Numbered from the stretch's first letter, positions 1 to 9,256 are shown. The stretch is 16,999 nucleotides of DNA from an uncultured Acetatifactor sp. (GCA_910584435.1 CAJUAP010000074.1:1-16999); one strand, 5' to 3'. Numbers and translations are program-made. Notes: generated by a model not told the origin, from the sequence alone.

Positions 1-1423
1 TGGCATTGGCATGTATGCCGCGTCCTCCAACGCCGCCCTGCGCTGTCATGCTTCCACTCAATGCTCCATACAGCGTTCCATGAAATGCATTGCTCCATGC
101 GCCGCTAACGAATGTCACCTGGCCGTATTTGTTGATTGTTAATCCTACTCTGACACCATTCTCGTATGTGAACATACGAAGGTTGCCGTCAACGGCATCT
201 ATTTCCCATTGTGTACCGTCCGGCGCAGTAAGACCGAAATTACCGCCCTCATTGTCAGTCCACATCCTGGCTTTTCCGCCTGCACTGATTAATCCTGCCA
301 CAGTAAGGCTTCCGCTTACGGTGCCTCCTGCTGCCGGCAGTTTATTGTTCCATGATTCTCTTTCTGCTGCCGTTATGTGTTTTACGGCATCCTTTGCATG
401 GCTGTCAAATTCTGCCGCATTCGCCTTTCTGCCGACCGCTTCATTCAGGGCGGACACAACATCTGCATTTTCCTCCATGGCTGCTGCAATCTCACCCAAA
501 GTGTCCAGAGTAGACGGTGCGCCGTTGATCAGATCCGCTATGGCCTTATCTGCATATGCCGTCAGCTGTGCATGGAGTGCATCCAGTGCAGTCTGCTGTG
601 CCGTTGATACAGGCTTCTCCATGTCGGATGTGTTGTCCACCTTATCCACCTGCATCTGCTCACGGCTTACTTCGTGGGGATTATTTTTGTCTTCAAGATG
701 AGCAATCAGGCTTGATACGGCTTTCGCTGACGCCCCGAACAATTCCGACAGCTTCTGAAGGCCGTTCAGGAGTACCAGGTCTTCCGCCTCGCTGAATTCC
801 ACGGTTACATCCGAAGCGTCCCCGTCTGTATCAAGCTTCCTGCGCTGCAGTTCGTCCTCCGCCATGAATGCCCTGGCCGCTTCTGATGCTATGTCCTTCT
901 TCAGCTGTTCTTCTGCTTCCGCCGCACGATCCTTCTCGCTCTGAAGGTCTTCAGCCAGAGCATATGTATCCATTCTATAGCTTATAGTCGGACTGCTCAC
1001 ATCCCCGATGCTTATGATCATTTTGAAGATAACATTGTATATCTGCCTGGAAGAATAATCCGGCATATAATCAGGGTTATCTACTGTAGATACGCAGTAC
1101 AGTATTTCTTCCTGCTCCCCTTTCTTCCCGGCATAGATGCCCGCCTCTGTCATTGGGTATCCTTCTGCCAGGTCTTTATTCGTAAGATTAGCTTTCAAAT
1201 TTACAAATCCATCCTCAGCTGTCTCTATAGAAGAAAACAATACTCTCTGGCGTTCTTCTTTCAGCTCCTTCATACTTCTTATTTCTTCAACGCTGTTTTG
1301 GGCAGTGTAAGATCCTGAGCCGACTGCCAGGCACCGGAATTCTAATTCGCCGTTTCCGTTCATCAGATCTCCCAGCAGCCTGATTCCCTGATCTGTCAAG
1401 ATGAAATTATTATATGCCGCCAT
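1..1423 (-). CDS. Phage tail fibre protein (N-terminal 474 residues; runs off the left edge)
   Basis: Receptor-binding tail fibre attached to the baseplate, the P2 gpH counterpart. The minus strand is open from ATG at 1423 to the window edge, preceded by GGGAGG. Residues 1-160 look like the tail-fibre N-terminal (DUF3751-type) domain, beginning MAAYNNFILTDQGIRLLGDL and containing MTEAGIY near 91. Residues 160-200 are charged and probably coiled coil. The pattern H-L-E-D-K-N-N-P-H-x-V followed by KVDNTSD and KPVSTAQQ (242-276) is a signature of fibre shafts, as is the alanine-rich helix 301-336. A GGTVSGSLTV segment near 366-375 starts a beta-rich part, and the visible end (450-474) becomes glycine-rich. 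The start overlaps the end of the gpI-like gene by 14 bases. The receptor-binding tip lies outside the window. Confidence 0.9.
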   Translation of the reverse strand, partial: MAAYNNFILTDQGIRLLGDLMNGNGELEFRCLAVGSGSYTAQNSVEEIRSMKELKEERQRVLFSSIETAEDGFVNLKANLTNKDLAEGYPMTEAGIYAGKKGEQEEILYCVSTVDNPDYMPDYSSRQIYNVIFKMIISIGDVSSPTISYRMDTYALAEDLQSEKDRAAEAEEQLKKDIASEAARAFMAEDELQRRKLDTDGDASDVTVEFSEAEDLVLLNGLQKLSELFGASAKAVSSLIAHLEDKNNPHEVSREQMQVDKVDNTSDMEKPVSTAQQTALDALHAQLTAYADKAIADLINGAPSTLDTLGEIAAAMEENADVVSALNEAVGRKANAAEFDSHAKDAVKHITAAERESWNNKLPAAGGTVSGSLTVAGLISAGGKARMWTDNEGGNFGLTAPDGTQWEIDAVDGNLRMFTYENGVRVGLTINKYGQVTFVSGAWSNAFHGTLYGALSGSMTAQGGVGGRGIHANA

Positions 1424-1991
1424 TCTGTTCCTCCCATCCTATATCTGCGTAACTTTCGGTAATACATACACCGCAGGAATGCAGCTCTAACAGCAGCTTT
1501 CGGTATATATCAAAACCATCCAAAATTGACCTTGCGTTTTTCACTTCTGATATCATGCGGAAAAACTCATCCCTGCTCTCTTGATCCATATCCGCATCTG
1601 TCAGCAGCTTAAAGCGGAACGGTTTTCCGCCATAATCAAACCATTCCAATACAAATGTATCTTTGTCCGGGAATGCACTATTTACCACTTCTTCCAATGT
1701 TGAGGATATTCCAAGTTTTGCATGCCAATATTGGCTGTTCGCAATTAATTTCCTCTTTGCATTTTCCGGAAACGAAGAATCATATAACAGCGCCCGGCAC
1801 TCTGCTGCAAGATAGTCTAAATATTTTTCATCCACATTTTCTATTGCGCACCACACTTTAGCATTTTCAGCGCATGCTAAAAGCTTTCGAATCTGCTTGT
1901 CGCAAGCATACATATATGCCTTTGTCCGGGCATCCCTCAAATTTTCAGGTGTACTTTGATACAATCCGCCTATATCAAATATACTAATCAT
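1410..1991 (-). CDS. Baseplate/tail protein I (P2 gpI family)
   Basis: Baseplate component that links the J wedge protein to the tail fibre; a member of the P2 tail protein I family by sequence style and by its place between J and the fibre. The 193-residue product starts MISIFDIGGLYQ. I chose ATG at 1991 because it overlaps the J stop as ATGATTAG (8 bases) and has GGAGG a few bases upstream; an upstream in-frame codon at 2036 would sit deep inside J and has no support. The repeated W-F-D-Y-G-G and L-L-T-D-A-D-M segments resemble the C-terminal half of gpI proteins. It overlaps the fibre start, so I and fibre are probably translationally coupled. No domain beyond the family pattern is recognised. 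Confidence 0.82.
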   Translation of the reverse strand: MISIFDIGGLYQSTPENLRDARTKAYMYACDKQIRKLLACAENAKVWCAIENVDEKYLDYLAAECRALLYDSSFPENAKRKLIANSQYWHAKLGISSTLEEVVNSAFPDKDTFVLEWFDYGGKPFRFKLLTDADMDQESRDEFFRMISEVKNARSILDGFDIYRKLLLELHSCGVCITESYADIGWEEQNGGI

Positions 1992-3141
1992 CTTCCAGCC
2001 CTCCATACAGCATGGATACACTACGGGCTGCTGCAATCTGCATATCGCTTACAGGTGTATATACAGGGCTTCTGATTACGGCCCTCTTTACCCCTGCTGC
2101 CCGGAGAAATTCTATCAGAACATCTGTATTAATATCAGTGCCTATATGTATTTTCTGCCATGTTACGTAATCTCTTACCGCATCTTCCGCCGCTGTCTGT
2201 ATCGCTTCCACATTTCCTTTGCTGCTTCTGGCAACATAATATGTAACATCAAGATCGTATTCCACCTGTTCAGGTGCCGCAATCACAACCCGATCCGTCA
2301 TCGGCCGCACCTGGGATGTCTCAAGATATTCCGTCAAACCATCAATAAAAGCAGCACTTGGAGTTTCTCCATCTTTTAATATAAGGCGTACATCTACCGT
2401 TGCATCCTCATTCACGCTCACCTTAACATCTTCGATTGCTGCCGAATTGTACTGCTTGATCCAATATACATACGCATCCGCCGGACCTGCAGTTGAATAA
2501 GAAGATGGCGCAAGAAAGATCCTTTCCCGATAAGCGGCATCACTTTCTTCGCTGCTGCCTCCATCGGACTGCGTAACATTTTCCACACTGGAAATATATG
2601 GAATTTTATCTGCCAATACATTAATCTGCCCTGGAATATATTTGTTTCCAATCAGTCCGGATTCTGTGCAGGTCGCCTGGACGTCAACATACATACTGCC
2701 GACAGCAATCTCGGCATAATCATCCGTCTCGAAGAAGACATTATCCCCTGCCGTAGCCCTCTTTCCTTTTGGAACAGCCGTAACCTGTGTACGTGCTTCT
2801 GCCAGAGAAAATCTGAGGACTGTAACTGCCGGCCTTGCCTCCTGCTTAAATGTCCGCTTGCCTGCTCCAAGATGCTCAAGATAATCCCCATATGCATACT
2901 TCAGGAAATTCATGCGGAATGCTTTTTCAATACACTGATATGCCTGGTATAGTTTATTTGCAACTATATTCAGCTTGATACGATCCCTGTCTGCCGGATA
3001 TAAGGTAATACTTTCTCCTGTCTCTGCTTTATAGACTTCTTCGTAATCAGCTATCATTTCCTTTTTCATTTCTTCAATATCCACGTTGCTGATAACGGAA
3101 ATATCCGGCAGGTCATATAACTTCTGTATGTCAGCTGCCAT
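1984..3141 (-). CDS. Baseplate J family protein (wedge component)
   Basis: Structural wedge protein of the contractile-tail baseplate, 385 residues, matching the Baseplate_J family in length and pattern. Visible signatures are the N-terminal helical part (1-95), the beta-rich core with GDNVFFETDDYAEIAVG (132-148), and the conserved segment SDGGSSEESDAAYRERI (192-208) followed by STAGPADAYVYW, which is typical of P2 gpJ relatives. The C-terminal half holds the V-D-V-R-L-I-L and R-P-M-T-D-R motifs found in the family. It starts at ATG 3141, overlapping the gp25-like gene by 11 bases. The ribosome binding site (AGGTGG) is rather far upstream, so coupling to the preceding gene is likely. The order gp25-J-I-fibre is the standard baseplate order. 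Confidence 0.95.
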   Translation of the reverse strand: MAADIQKLYDLPDISVISNVDIEEMKKEMIADYEEVYKAETGESITLYPADRDRIKLNIVANKLYQAYQCIEKAFRMNFLKYAYGDYLEHLGAGKRTFKQEARPAVTVLRFSLAEARTQVTAVPKGKRATAGDNVFFETDDYAEIAVGSMYVDVQATCTESGLIGNKYIPGQINVLADKIPYISSVENVTQSDGGSSEESDAAYRERIFLAPSSYSTAGPADAYVYWIKQYNSAAIEDVKVSVNEDATVDVRLILKDGETPSAAFIDGLTEYLETSQVRPMTDRVVIAAPEQVEYDLDVTYYVARSSKGNVEAIQTAAEDAVRDYVTWQKIHIGTDINTDVLIEFLRAAGVKRAVIRSPVYTPVSDMQIAAARSVSMLYGGLEDD

Positions 3142-3445
3142 TATATGTAAACACCACCTTTGGAATTAATTTCTGCTCGCGCAGTTCAAACTGAATTTCA
3201 ACAACTCTCAGCCTGGGTTCATACATGCCTATCTGCTCAATTGCCTGTACAGAATACGCTCCTTTGGCAATTGGAATTTTTCTTCCTATAATATCCTCTG
3301 ACACGAACCCCATTGCCCGGTCCTGCGGATTTGTTCCCCGGAGCGTGGTCAATATGGTTTTAGCATTTTCCAGCAGTTCATCGCGCAGTTTCAGGTCCAC
3401 AGAAGAATTTAATTCCAATACTACATCTCCTATTTCTATATTCAT
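3131..3445 (-). CDS. gp25/gpW-like baseplate wedge protein
   Basis: Small baseplate wedge protein of the T4 gp25 / P2 gpW family, 104 residues. It is thought to nucleate sheath assembly at the baseplate. The family signature is the E-P-R motif, seen here at residues 76-78 in MYEPRLRVVEI. The N-terminal half (D-L-K-L-R-D-E-L-L-E-N-A-K-T-I-L) fits the usual helix before the core. Start ATG 3445 with AAGGA upstream. Its last bases overlap the J start. It lies 12 bases after the gpU-like gene. Confidence 0.85.
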   Translation of the reverse strand: MNIEIGDVVLELNSSVDLKLRDELLENAKTILTTLRGTNPQDRAMGFVSEDIIGRKIPIAKGAYSVQAIEQIGMYEPRLRVVEIQFELREQKLIPKVVFTYNGS

Positions 3446-3457
3446 AAACTTTCATCC

Positions 3458-3844
3458 TTACTGATATTCTTCGATTGTCAATGATACAGATGCCTTAGTT
3501 AATATTCCGCTGCTCGTTATACAGTTCCACGCAGATGATACACTGGTTATCCTCCACCTGCTTCCGATCCTTTTCCCTCCGATTACAAGTGCATTTACCG
3601 CACCGCTTTCCGAATAGGAAATAAGTTTTTCAATTTCCTTCCTGGGTTCAACGCCATAATTTGCATCCAGCACAATCTCAAAAGACACCTTCCCGGCATT
3701 GGGTCCCAGGAACTCCCATTGTGATTTCTGTCCAATCCGCTTATGCTCCCCCCAGTCAGCAGATGCGCTGACCTTCATATTGCGGAAACTGAAAACCCTG
3801 TCACTGGATGTAGAAAACACTACATCGCCCAAATAGCCTATCAA
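3458..3844 (-). CDS. P2 gpU-like tail protein
   Basis: Tail protein of the P2 gpU family, 128 residues, needed for tail completion in P2. The N-terminus (I)GYLGDVVFSTSSDRVFSF and the segment W-E-F-L-G-P-N-A-G-K-V-S-F-E-I-V-L-D (residues 43-60) match the family pattern closely. The start is TTG at 3844, overlapping the stop of the spike gene as TTGA; a stop codon lies directly upstream in frame and no ATG fits, so the TTG start is well supported. The upstream GGGGGTG can serve as a ribosome binding site. Position differs from P2, where U sits between the tape measure and X; here it follows the spike. Confidence 0.85.
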   Translation of the reverse strand: MIGYLGDVVFSTSSDRVFSFRNMKVSASADWGEHKRIGQKSQWEFLGPNAGKVSFEIVLDANYGVEPRKEIEKLISYSESGAVNALVIGGKRIGSRWRITSVSSAWNCITSSGILTKASVSLTIEEYQ

Positions 3845-4398
3845 TCATCTGCACCCCCATCCACTGGGAAATTGCCGCTTGCCGCACCGGACACATCCAG
3901 ATTATGAATTGATGCCAGTCCGGATACCGTTAAATTATTCACTGATGCAGATTCCTTTACAGTTACCCGATCCGCGCACAGGCTTTCTGCGATCACGGTC
4001 CCGGCCTCCAACTGCCCGGCCACTTCCACGCTGTCCGCTTTTACATTCTTCATGACTATCCTGCCTGCAGTAACTTCCATCTGCTTTGTTTTCGCATTGT
4101 ATTTCACGGAAGCCCCGTCAGAAAACTTTTTGTAGAATACACCTTGTCCGCTTTCATCAGGGATTTTGGCGCCGCTCCATGGAACGCCCAGGATAAACCC
4201 CTTGGTTGTAGAATTGGGAAGCAGAAGCACCACCACCGTATCATCCGCCTTGGGCATTTCATACGCAAAGCTGAAAAAAGGGAAGTTTGGAGACGGCTCA
4301 TTGTTCCTGTCTGTATATACCACGCTTGCCGTACCCCTCGCATAATCAATTGTTGATATTTTTCCAATTCTCACAATCTGCTCCATATTAACCCCCAT
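3841..4398 (-). CDS. Baseplate spike protein (P2 gpV family)
   Basis: Trimeric membrane- or wall-piercing spike at the tail tip, 185 residues. Residues 5-75 look like the OB-fold of gpV proteins (RIGKISTIDYARGTASVVY and the block A-D-D-T-V-V-V-L-L-L-P near 51-61). Residues 97-175 form a repetitive beta-rich stretch (V-x-V-x-G-x-L, V-K-E-S-A-S-V-N-N-L-T-V-S-G-L) suited to a trimeric beta-prism. No HxH apex motif is seen. The start may be ATG 4398, overlapping the hub gene stop as TAATG, or ATG 4386 (residue 5), which has the better ribosome binding site (GGGGG). Its stop overlaps the gpU-like start. Confidence 0.87.
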   Translation of the reverse strand: MGVNMEQIVRIGKISTIDYARGTASVVYTDRNNEPSPNFPFFSFAYEMPKADDTVVVLLLPNSTTKGFILGVPWSGAKIPDESGQGVFYKKFSDGASVKYNAKTKQMEVTAGRIVMKNVKADSVEVAGQLEAGTVIAESLCADRVTVKESASVNNLTVSGLASIHNLDVSGAASGNFPVDGGADD

Positions 4399-5621
4399 TA
4401 TCCGGGCGGAATCGTCAGAACCTGGCCTGGGTAGATAAGGCTCGGGTTCTTTATAATGCCCTTATTTGCGTTATAAATCACTGTATACTTTGCACCGCTT
4501 CCATAGAATTTTTTAGCTATATTCCAGAGGCAGTCTCCCTTTACAACTGTGTATGTGGTGCCTGCCGCCTTCGCCTCCTGTACCTTAGGGACGGAAAACT
4601 CCGTATGGGTAACACACAAATGCGCTTTCACCGCACAGGTGTATACCCCTTTTGCACTTTTGGAATGCGTCACACGGTCTATGAAATAAATGCCGTCCGC
4701 CTTTCCAAGTCCTGTAATCTCCACATTCCGGGCGGACATATGCTTTGTATCTCCCCTGACGGTAAAGGAAATACTTGCAGCATTTCTAATATTTTCCAGC
4801 AGCCTTGATTTCGCTATAATCTCTGCATCTCTGTATGAATCTGCCTGTTCATTGAGAAATAACTTCCTTCTGCCGCTTTCACCCGGCACTGTGTAAGAAT
4901 AAGTAAGCGTCTCATCGCTTGACGGATCTGCATACTGGATCTGCACACTGTCATACAGATTTGTTCTTTCAAGGCTGTAAGTATATTTCTGCATTTCTGA
5001 CCTGTCTATTGCATAGCATGGCTCCTTCTTCTCATAATTCGTCTGGTCGTAAACCACCATCTTATTGTTATACAATTTCATGGCAAGGTTATGAGCGCTG
5101 CATAGAGAAAACGAAAAGCTCATATCCGTCTGTCCTGACTGCTCTGCTTCTTCCACAGTATAATCTTCAGCTTCATATACAAGGGAAATCCCAGCTCCTG
5201 CACATATATCCGACAATATCATCTTAGCAGTTGTATTGCTGTATATCCGGTTCTTGGCCGTCACATTAAAATCTGTTAAGATTGGCGTTGTAATACCGCG
5301 TATGCTCACTGTCTGCGGAAATCCTTCCGCCCTGAAGCTGTCAAGCTCAAACTTTCCGCATGAAAGACGGCGGTTATCCCCCTCCCTGTCCCAGTTCTCC
5401 ACAGCAATCTCTGCCTCCACATAATCTCCCTGTTCCGGCATATATCTGTCCAGCCACCTTCCTGACTGATTGTTTACTGTGATTTCTATGGCATCAGCCT
5501 CCCCCGATGCCACATCCTCATAGGAGAAGGATTCCATCTCATCACTGAAATCCCCCGAAGCATTCACGCCGTTATAACATAATTCCAGCGATGACCTCCT
5601 TGGATACTCCAAAGCCCCCAC
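4398..5621 (-). CDS. Baseplate hub protein (P2 gpD-like, late control D) with C-terminal LysM
   Basis: Baseplate hub, the P2 gpD / T4 gp27 type protein that joins the tube to the spike; 407 residues. The main part (1-340) has the hub features: an early SFSYEDVASGEADAIEIT segment, a central T-D-M-S-F-S-F-S-L-C-S-A-H-N-L-A stretch, and a D-G-I-Y-F-I-D-R-V-x-H-S motif near 309-320. Residues 357-405 form a LysM domain (YTVVKGDCLWNIAKKFYG ... YPGQVLTIP), expected to bind peptidoglycan or support hub assembly. The start is GTG at 5621, chosen because GGAGGTGA lies 7 bases upstream; there is a 7-base gap to the gpX-like gene. No hydrolase domain is visible. The next gene (spike) starts on its stop codon. 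Confidence 0.9.
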   Translation of the reverse strand: MGALEYPRRSSLELCYNGVNASGDFSDEMESFSYEDVASGEADAIEITVNNQSGRWLDRYMPEQGDYVEAEIAVENWDREGDNRRLSCGKFELDSFRAEGFPQTVSIRGITTPILTDFNVTAKNRIYSNTTAKMILSDICAGAGISLVYEAEDYTVEEAEQSGQTDMSFSFSLCSAHNLAMKLYNNKMVVYDQTNYEKKEPCYAIDRSEMQKYTYSLERTNLYDSVQIQYADPSSDETLTYSYTVPGESGRRKLFLNEQADSYRDAEIIAKSRLLENIRNAASISFTVRGDTKHMSARNVEITGLGKADGIYFIDRVTHSKSAKGVYTCAVKAHLCVTHTEFSVPKVQEAKAAGTTYTVVKGDCLWNIAKKFYGSGAKYTVIYNANKGIIKNPSLIYPGQVLTIPPG

Positions 5622-5628
5622 TTATTCC

Positions 5629-5844
5629 TCACCTCCATTCAGGAGCTGCATCTTCCGTATTTCTGCTTAGTTCAGGCACATCCAGCACTGTGCCCGAACT
5701 AAAAATGAAAATATCAAGCAGCTTCAGATTTGCCTGCATCAGCAGACCCATATACCTCTCGCTTCCGTAAATTTTGTACGAAATGGAATCCCACATGTCC
5801 CCCTGTACTGTTGTATATGTCTTATCCGCGGTTCTATCTGCCAA
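5629..5844 (-). CDS. gpX-like small tail protein, LysM-type
   Basis: Small tail protein of the P2 gpX type, 71 residues. Nearly all of it is one LysM-like module: YTTVQGDMWDSISYKIYG (10-27), then G-L-L-M-Q-A-N and a closing G-T-V-L-D-V-P. In related phages it sits at the hub and tube end of the baseplate. The start is TTG at 5844, with AGGAGG 4 bases upstream; it overlaps the tape measure stop by 11 bases, and there is no usable ATG before the LysM core. Located between tape measure and hub, as in P2 (X before D). Confidence 0.85.
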   Translation of the reverse strand: MADRTADKTYTTVQGDMWDSISYKIYGSERYMGLLMQANLKLLDIFIFSSGTVLDVPELSRNTEDAAPEWR

Positions 5845-8800
5845 ATGCCCTCCTGCCCCTTTCCTTCAAATATTCTTCAAACAGTTCAGAAAACATCTCC
5901 CTGAATTGTTCCTTGTCACGGCGGAGAACTTCTTCTATACCGCTGAGATCCGCTCCCTTCTCTGCGGTTATCTGCGGGGCATATGTAATCTGTACAGCAT
6001 CCGTATTCTCTGTGCTGCTGTAATTTGATATCCGGCTGCCGGTAATCCCATTGTACAGTTTTTCACCGCAGCTTTTTTCCACACCCCCGTCAAATACTCC
6101 AAGAAGCTGTCCCGCCTGCTCCCATATGGAAACGGCGCTGCTGCTTCCGTCAATCGGAATCACCGCCTCCGGCCCGTCTTCCGCAAACCACGCTATATGC
6201 GGAACATGAAAAATGCCTCCGTCCGCATGTCCGTCTATCTTTGCCAGGCTTCCCCTTCCTTTTGACAGGTTTCCTGTACTGCCTGTACTATGCAGAACCG
6301 GAAGCTGCGCTATCGCTTCTTCCCCGTTATAACTTGCTTCCAGGTCAAGCGTCACATTCACCGGAACACGGATTTCTTTGGAAAACACTTCCCTTAAATG
6401 CCCGTCCGCGTTTGTGTACAGCCGGTCCACAGCAGGAACAATCGCCGCATCCATGTTGGAATCCACGCCTTTTGTAAACGATTCCGGCACATAGCGGCCG
6501 TTCTCATCCATAACGGATGTCAATTCCTGATAATAAGGATTATCTGCCGCCGCCTGGCCGAAAACGTAATAAATGCTGTCTTCGTCCTTCCCTACCATCG
6601 CATTCAGCGTCTGCATGTCTGATATAAATTCCCTCAGTTCCAGGGGCGCATCCATTCCCCTCTCCGCAAACTGCGCCTGCAGGTCTTCCATACGTTCCAT
6701 GTACGGTCCCAGCGCTTCTACCAGAGGTTCTATTGCCTTTATTGTAGTTTTATCCAGGGTATTTTCGTCAAGCTGCCGCGCTATGGAGTCCCACATCATA
6801 CCTCCCCTGTCCAGCCAGTCTGCTGTGTTTTCCTCGCCGCCGTATTCTTCCATAATGTCCTGGATCTTCTGCTGGTAGTCCCTGATGGCAGGCTCTAACT
6901 CACTGCCGTACTGCTGCAGTATGGTATTAAGCTGGAAATTAACCCCCTTTGCCTCCGTCTCCGTGACCTGGGAAAGGTATTCCTGCCAAAGCCTGTCTAC
7001 CATTTCATTGTATTCATTGTCAGTATAATACCCGGCATTATATGTCTGCTGTGCTGCCGACAGGTTATTTGACAGAGATTCCTTGTACTGCGCCGAGGCT
7101 GCTGCCGTCTGCTCACCCACCTCTTCCTGTAACGCCTTGAAGCTGTCCGCATCCAATTCCCCACCGGACTGCTCCATCTCCATAATCTTAAGCTGGGTAT
7201 CAAAATTACTCTCCGCCACCGCCGCCTGTATCTTCGCCAGCTGCGCCTGCAGATTCGCTATCGCCTCCGCTTCATCCTGCGTCAATATCCCGTCCGCGAA
7301 CGCATCCATCATAGCGGCGCCAAGCTCCTTCCCGACCCGCTCCGCCTCATCATAGGTATCCATGAAAAAACTGTTCATCTTGGCCACAAGATCCACCGAT
7401 TTCCCGTCCGTGAATCCTGTAAGGCTTAAATTGACTGCATAATCCTTCTGCAGTATAAAATCCTGCACCTGGGCCACATAATTCTCAATTTCATACTGAT
7501 AGGAATCTATTTCGTCCGCAGACAGCTCCATCCCTATGGACACCTTCCAGTTCATCTTATCAATGGCTTTGATGCTGTCCTGCATACTGCGCTGTATACC
7601 GTCCAGTTCTTCAAACGCGGCAAGGGATTCCTGTATCCTGCCCAGGTTATCACTCATCACGATATGCTCCGCTGCCTGGGCGACCTCATCCATGGAAAGG
7701 GAGATACTGCCGAAATGCTCTGCCAGATTGCTTTGCGCCGCCTGCTTTTCCGCCGTTTTGACAGCAGAGACAACACCGGCTATGGCAGTGGCAGCCAGCG
7801 TAATTCCCAGAAGCCAGGGATTGCTGACTGTCATCGTCTTCAGTGCGCCGCCCACGTCTTTGACCGCCCCGGCAACGCCTGCCAGGCCGCTTATGACTTT
7901 ATAGGTAATAATTGCTCCGCCGACCCCTGCGATTACCGTTTCAACCGTATCAAAATTGTCAATCACCCATCCGCCCATTTCCGAGACCACATCCCATGCC
8001 TTCCCGGCGCCTTTGGTTATATCCCGGAATGCCTTGGACACTTTCGGCCCCGCCTTGGCGGAAAAATCAACAAATTTCTGCGTCAGCGTTGGAATGAATT
8101 CCGCCATTCCGTTGATGGCATCCTTCAGGTCATCTGCAAATACATCCGCAAAGCTGATTTTGGCATCATCCACAGCGGACTCCAGACGGGCTTTTGCTCC
8201 CTCCATGGTATCCGTCACCCTGTCCGCCATCCTGAGCAGTGCGCCGTCTGACTGCCCCAGCTTTCCGGACAAATCGTCCCATGCCGACTGGGCGCCGTCT
8301 GCCGATTCTGCCACGGCATCCAGCAGATAGCTCATCTTCGTATAGTACTGGGTTCCGGCAATATCCGACATATACGCCGCTCTTATTTCATCATCTTCAA
8401 TATTGGATAATGCGCCCTGCAGCTCTATCAGTGTTTCCCTCAGTCCGATAAACTTTCCGGAAGCATCAAAGGCTGACACGCCCAATTCCTCCATGGCCTT
8501 TTTTGCGGTATCCTTGCTGGTCATCCTTATTAACATTGCATTCATGGCGGTACCGGCTTCTGCGCCCTTAACACCGTTATTTGCAAGAATTCCCAGGGCA
8601 GTAGCCGTCTCGTTCAGCACCATCTGGGAATCGCCCAGGCTCTTCCCTATGGTCTTAGCCGCACCGCCGCATCCGATAAATGCTTCCATCAATGCCTGGG
8701 CGGATGTATTGGCGCTGTTATTGGCCATGGTGCAGACATCAAGATAACCTCCCAGGTCATCCACGGACAAGCCAAGGGCTGACATGGAATCCGTCACCAG

Positions 8801-9256
8801 GTCGGAACAGACTGCCAGATCCATCTGGGTTGCTTCCGAAAGCCTTAACACAGGTTCAAGTCCTGTTATGGCCTCATTGACATCCCATCCGGCCAGCATC
8901 ATGTACCCAAGCGCATCCGATGCTTCTGCCGCAGTCTTGGTGGTTGCCTTTCCCATCTCCCTCGCTGCAGATTCCAGCTGTGCATACTGCAGCTGCGTGG
9001 CATTTGCTGTGGCTGCAGTATTCGCCATAGACTGCTCAAACCCTGAATATGTCTCAAGAGCATCCACGGCAAACTGCCCCACCGTCTGCGCTGCTGCATC
9101 AAAAGCCGATTCTGCCATTCTGGCTGCTGTTTCTGCCATATTCACCATAGCGTCAAAGCCGCTGTTTACACTGTTGATGCTGTTTCCGAAAGACGCCTGC
9201 ACCTGGCCTCCTACCAGCATGGCAATTTCATATTCTGTTTTTCTGCTTCCGGCCAT
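5834..9256 (-). CDS. Tail tape measure protein
   Basis: Tape measure protein that sets tail length and fills the tube lumen, 1140 residues. Residues about 78-290 match the phage minor tail / TP901-type core (YSGFEQSMANTAATANAT, then MGKATTKTAAEASDALGYM and the block N-S-A-N-T-S-A-Q-A-L-M-E-A-F). A hydrophobic stretch (about 438-500) could form membrane-inserting helices. Residues 540-930 are helical and rich in Q and E. Near 1009-1038 is the common C-terminal motif HADGGIFHVPHIAWFAEDGP followed by EAVIPIDG. I chose ATG 9256 because AGGAAGTGA lies 6 bases upstream; a TTG two codons earlier overlaps that site. At 0.15 nm per helical residue the tail would be about 170 nm (inference). Its start lies within the frameshifted end of the chaperone gene. 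Confidence 0.95.
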   Translation of the reverse strand: MAGSRKTEYEIAMLVGGQVQASFGNSINSVNSGFDAMVNMAETAARMAESAFDAAAQTVGQFAVDALETYSGFEQSMANTAATANATQLQYAQLESAAREMGKATTKTAAEASDALGYMMLAGWDVNEAITGLEPVLRLSEATQMDLAVCSDLVTDSMSALGLSVDDLGGYLDVCTMANNSANTSAQALMEAFIGCGGAAKTIGKSLGDSQMVLNETATALGILANNGVKGAEAGTAMNAMLIRMTSKDTAKKAMEELGVSAFDASGKFIGLRETLIELQGALSNIEDDEIRAAYMSDIAGTQYYTKMSYLLDAVAESADGAQSAWDDLSGKLGQSDGALLRMADRVTDTMEGAKARLESAVDDAKISFADVFADDLKDAINGMAEFIPTLTQKFVDFSAKAGPKVSKAFRDITKGAGKAWDVVSEMGGWVIDNFDTVETVIAGVGGAIITYKVISGLAGVAGAVKDVGGALKTMTVSNPWLLGITLAATAIAGVVSAVKTAEKQAAQSNLAEHFGSISLSMDEVAQAAEHIVMSDNLGRIQESLAAFEELDGIQRSMQDSIKAIDKMNWKVSIGMELSADEIDSYQYEIENYVAQVQDFILQKDYAVNLSLTGFTDGKSVDLVAKMNSFFMDTYDEAERVGKELGAAMMDAFADGILTQDEAEAIANLQAQLAKIQAAVAESNFDTQLKIMEMEQSGGELDADSFKALQEEVGEQTAAASAQYKESLSNNLSAAQQTYNAGYYTDNEYNEMVDRLWQEYLSQVTETEAKGVNFQLNTILQQYGSELEPAIRDYQQKIQDIMEEYGGEENTADWLDRGGMMWDSIARQLDENTLDKTTIKAIEPLVEALGPYMERMEDLQAQFAERGMDAPLELREFISDMQTLNAMVGKDEDSIYYVFGQAAADNPYYQELTSVMDENGRYVPESFTKGVDSNMDAAIVPAVDRLYTNADGHLREVFSKEIRVPVNVTLDLEASYNGEEAIAQLPVLHSTGSTGNLSKGRGSLAKIDGHADGGIFHVPHIAWFAEDGPEAVIPIDGSSSAVSIWEQAGQLLGVFDGGVEKSCGEKLYNGITGSRISNYSSTENTDAVQITYAPQITAEKGADLSGIEEVLRRDKEQFREMFSELFEEYLKERGRRAFGR

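Noticed and set aside
90..701. Long plus-strand reading frame across the tail fibre region
   Set aside because: It is a shadow of the well-supported minus-strand fibre gene and has no ribosome binding site or recognisable protein pattern.
1992..2036. Upstream in-frame extension of the gpI-like protein
   Set aside because: It lies inside J and lacks a ribosome binding site; the ATG at 1991 has both a good site and the usual stop-start overlap.
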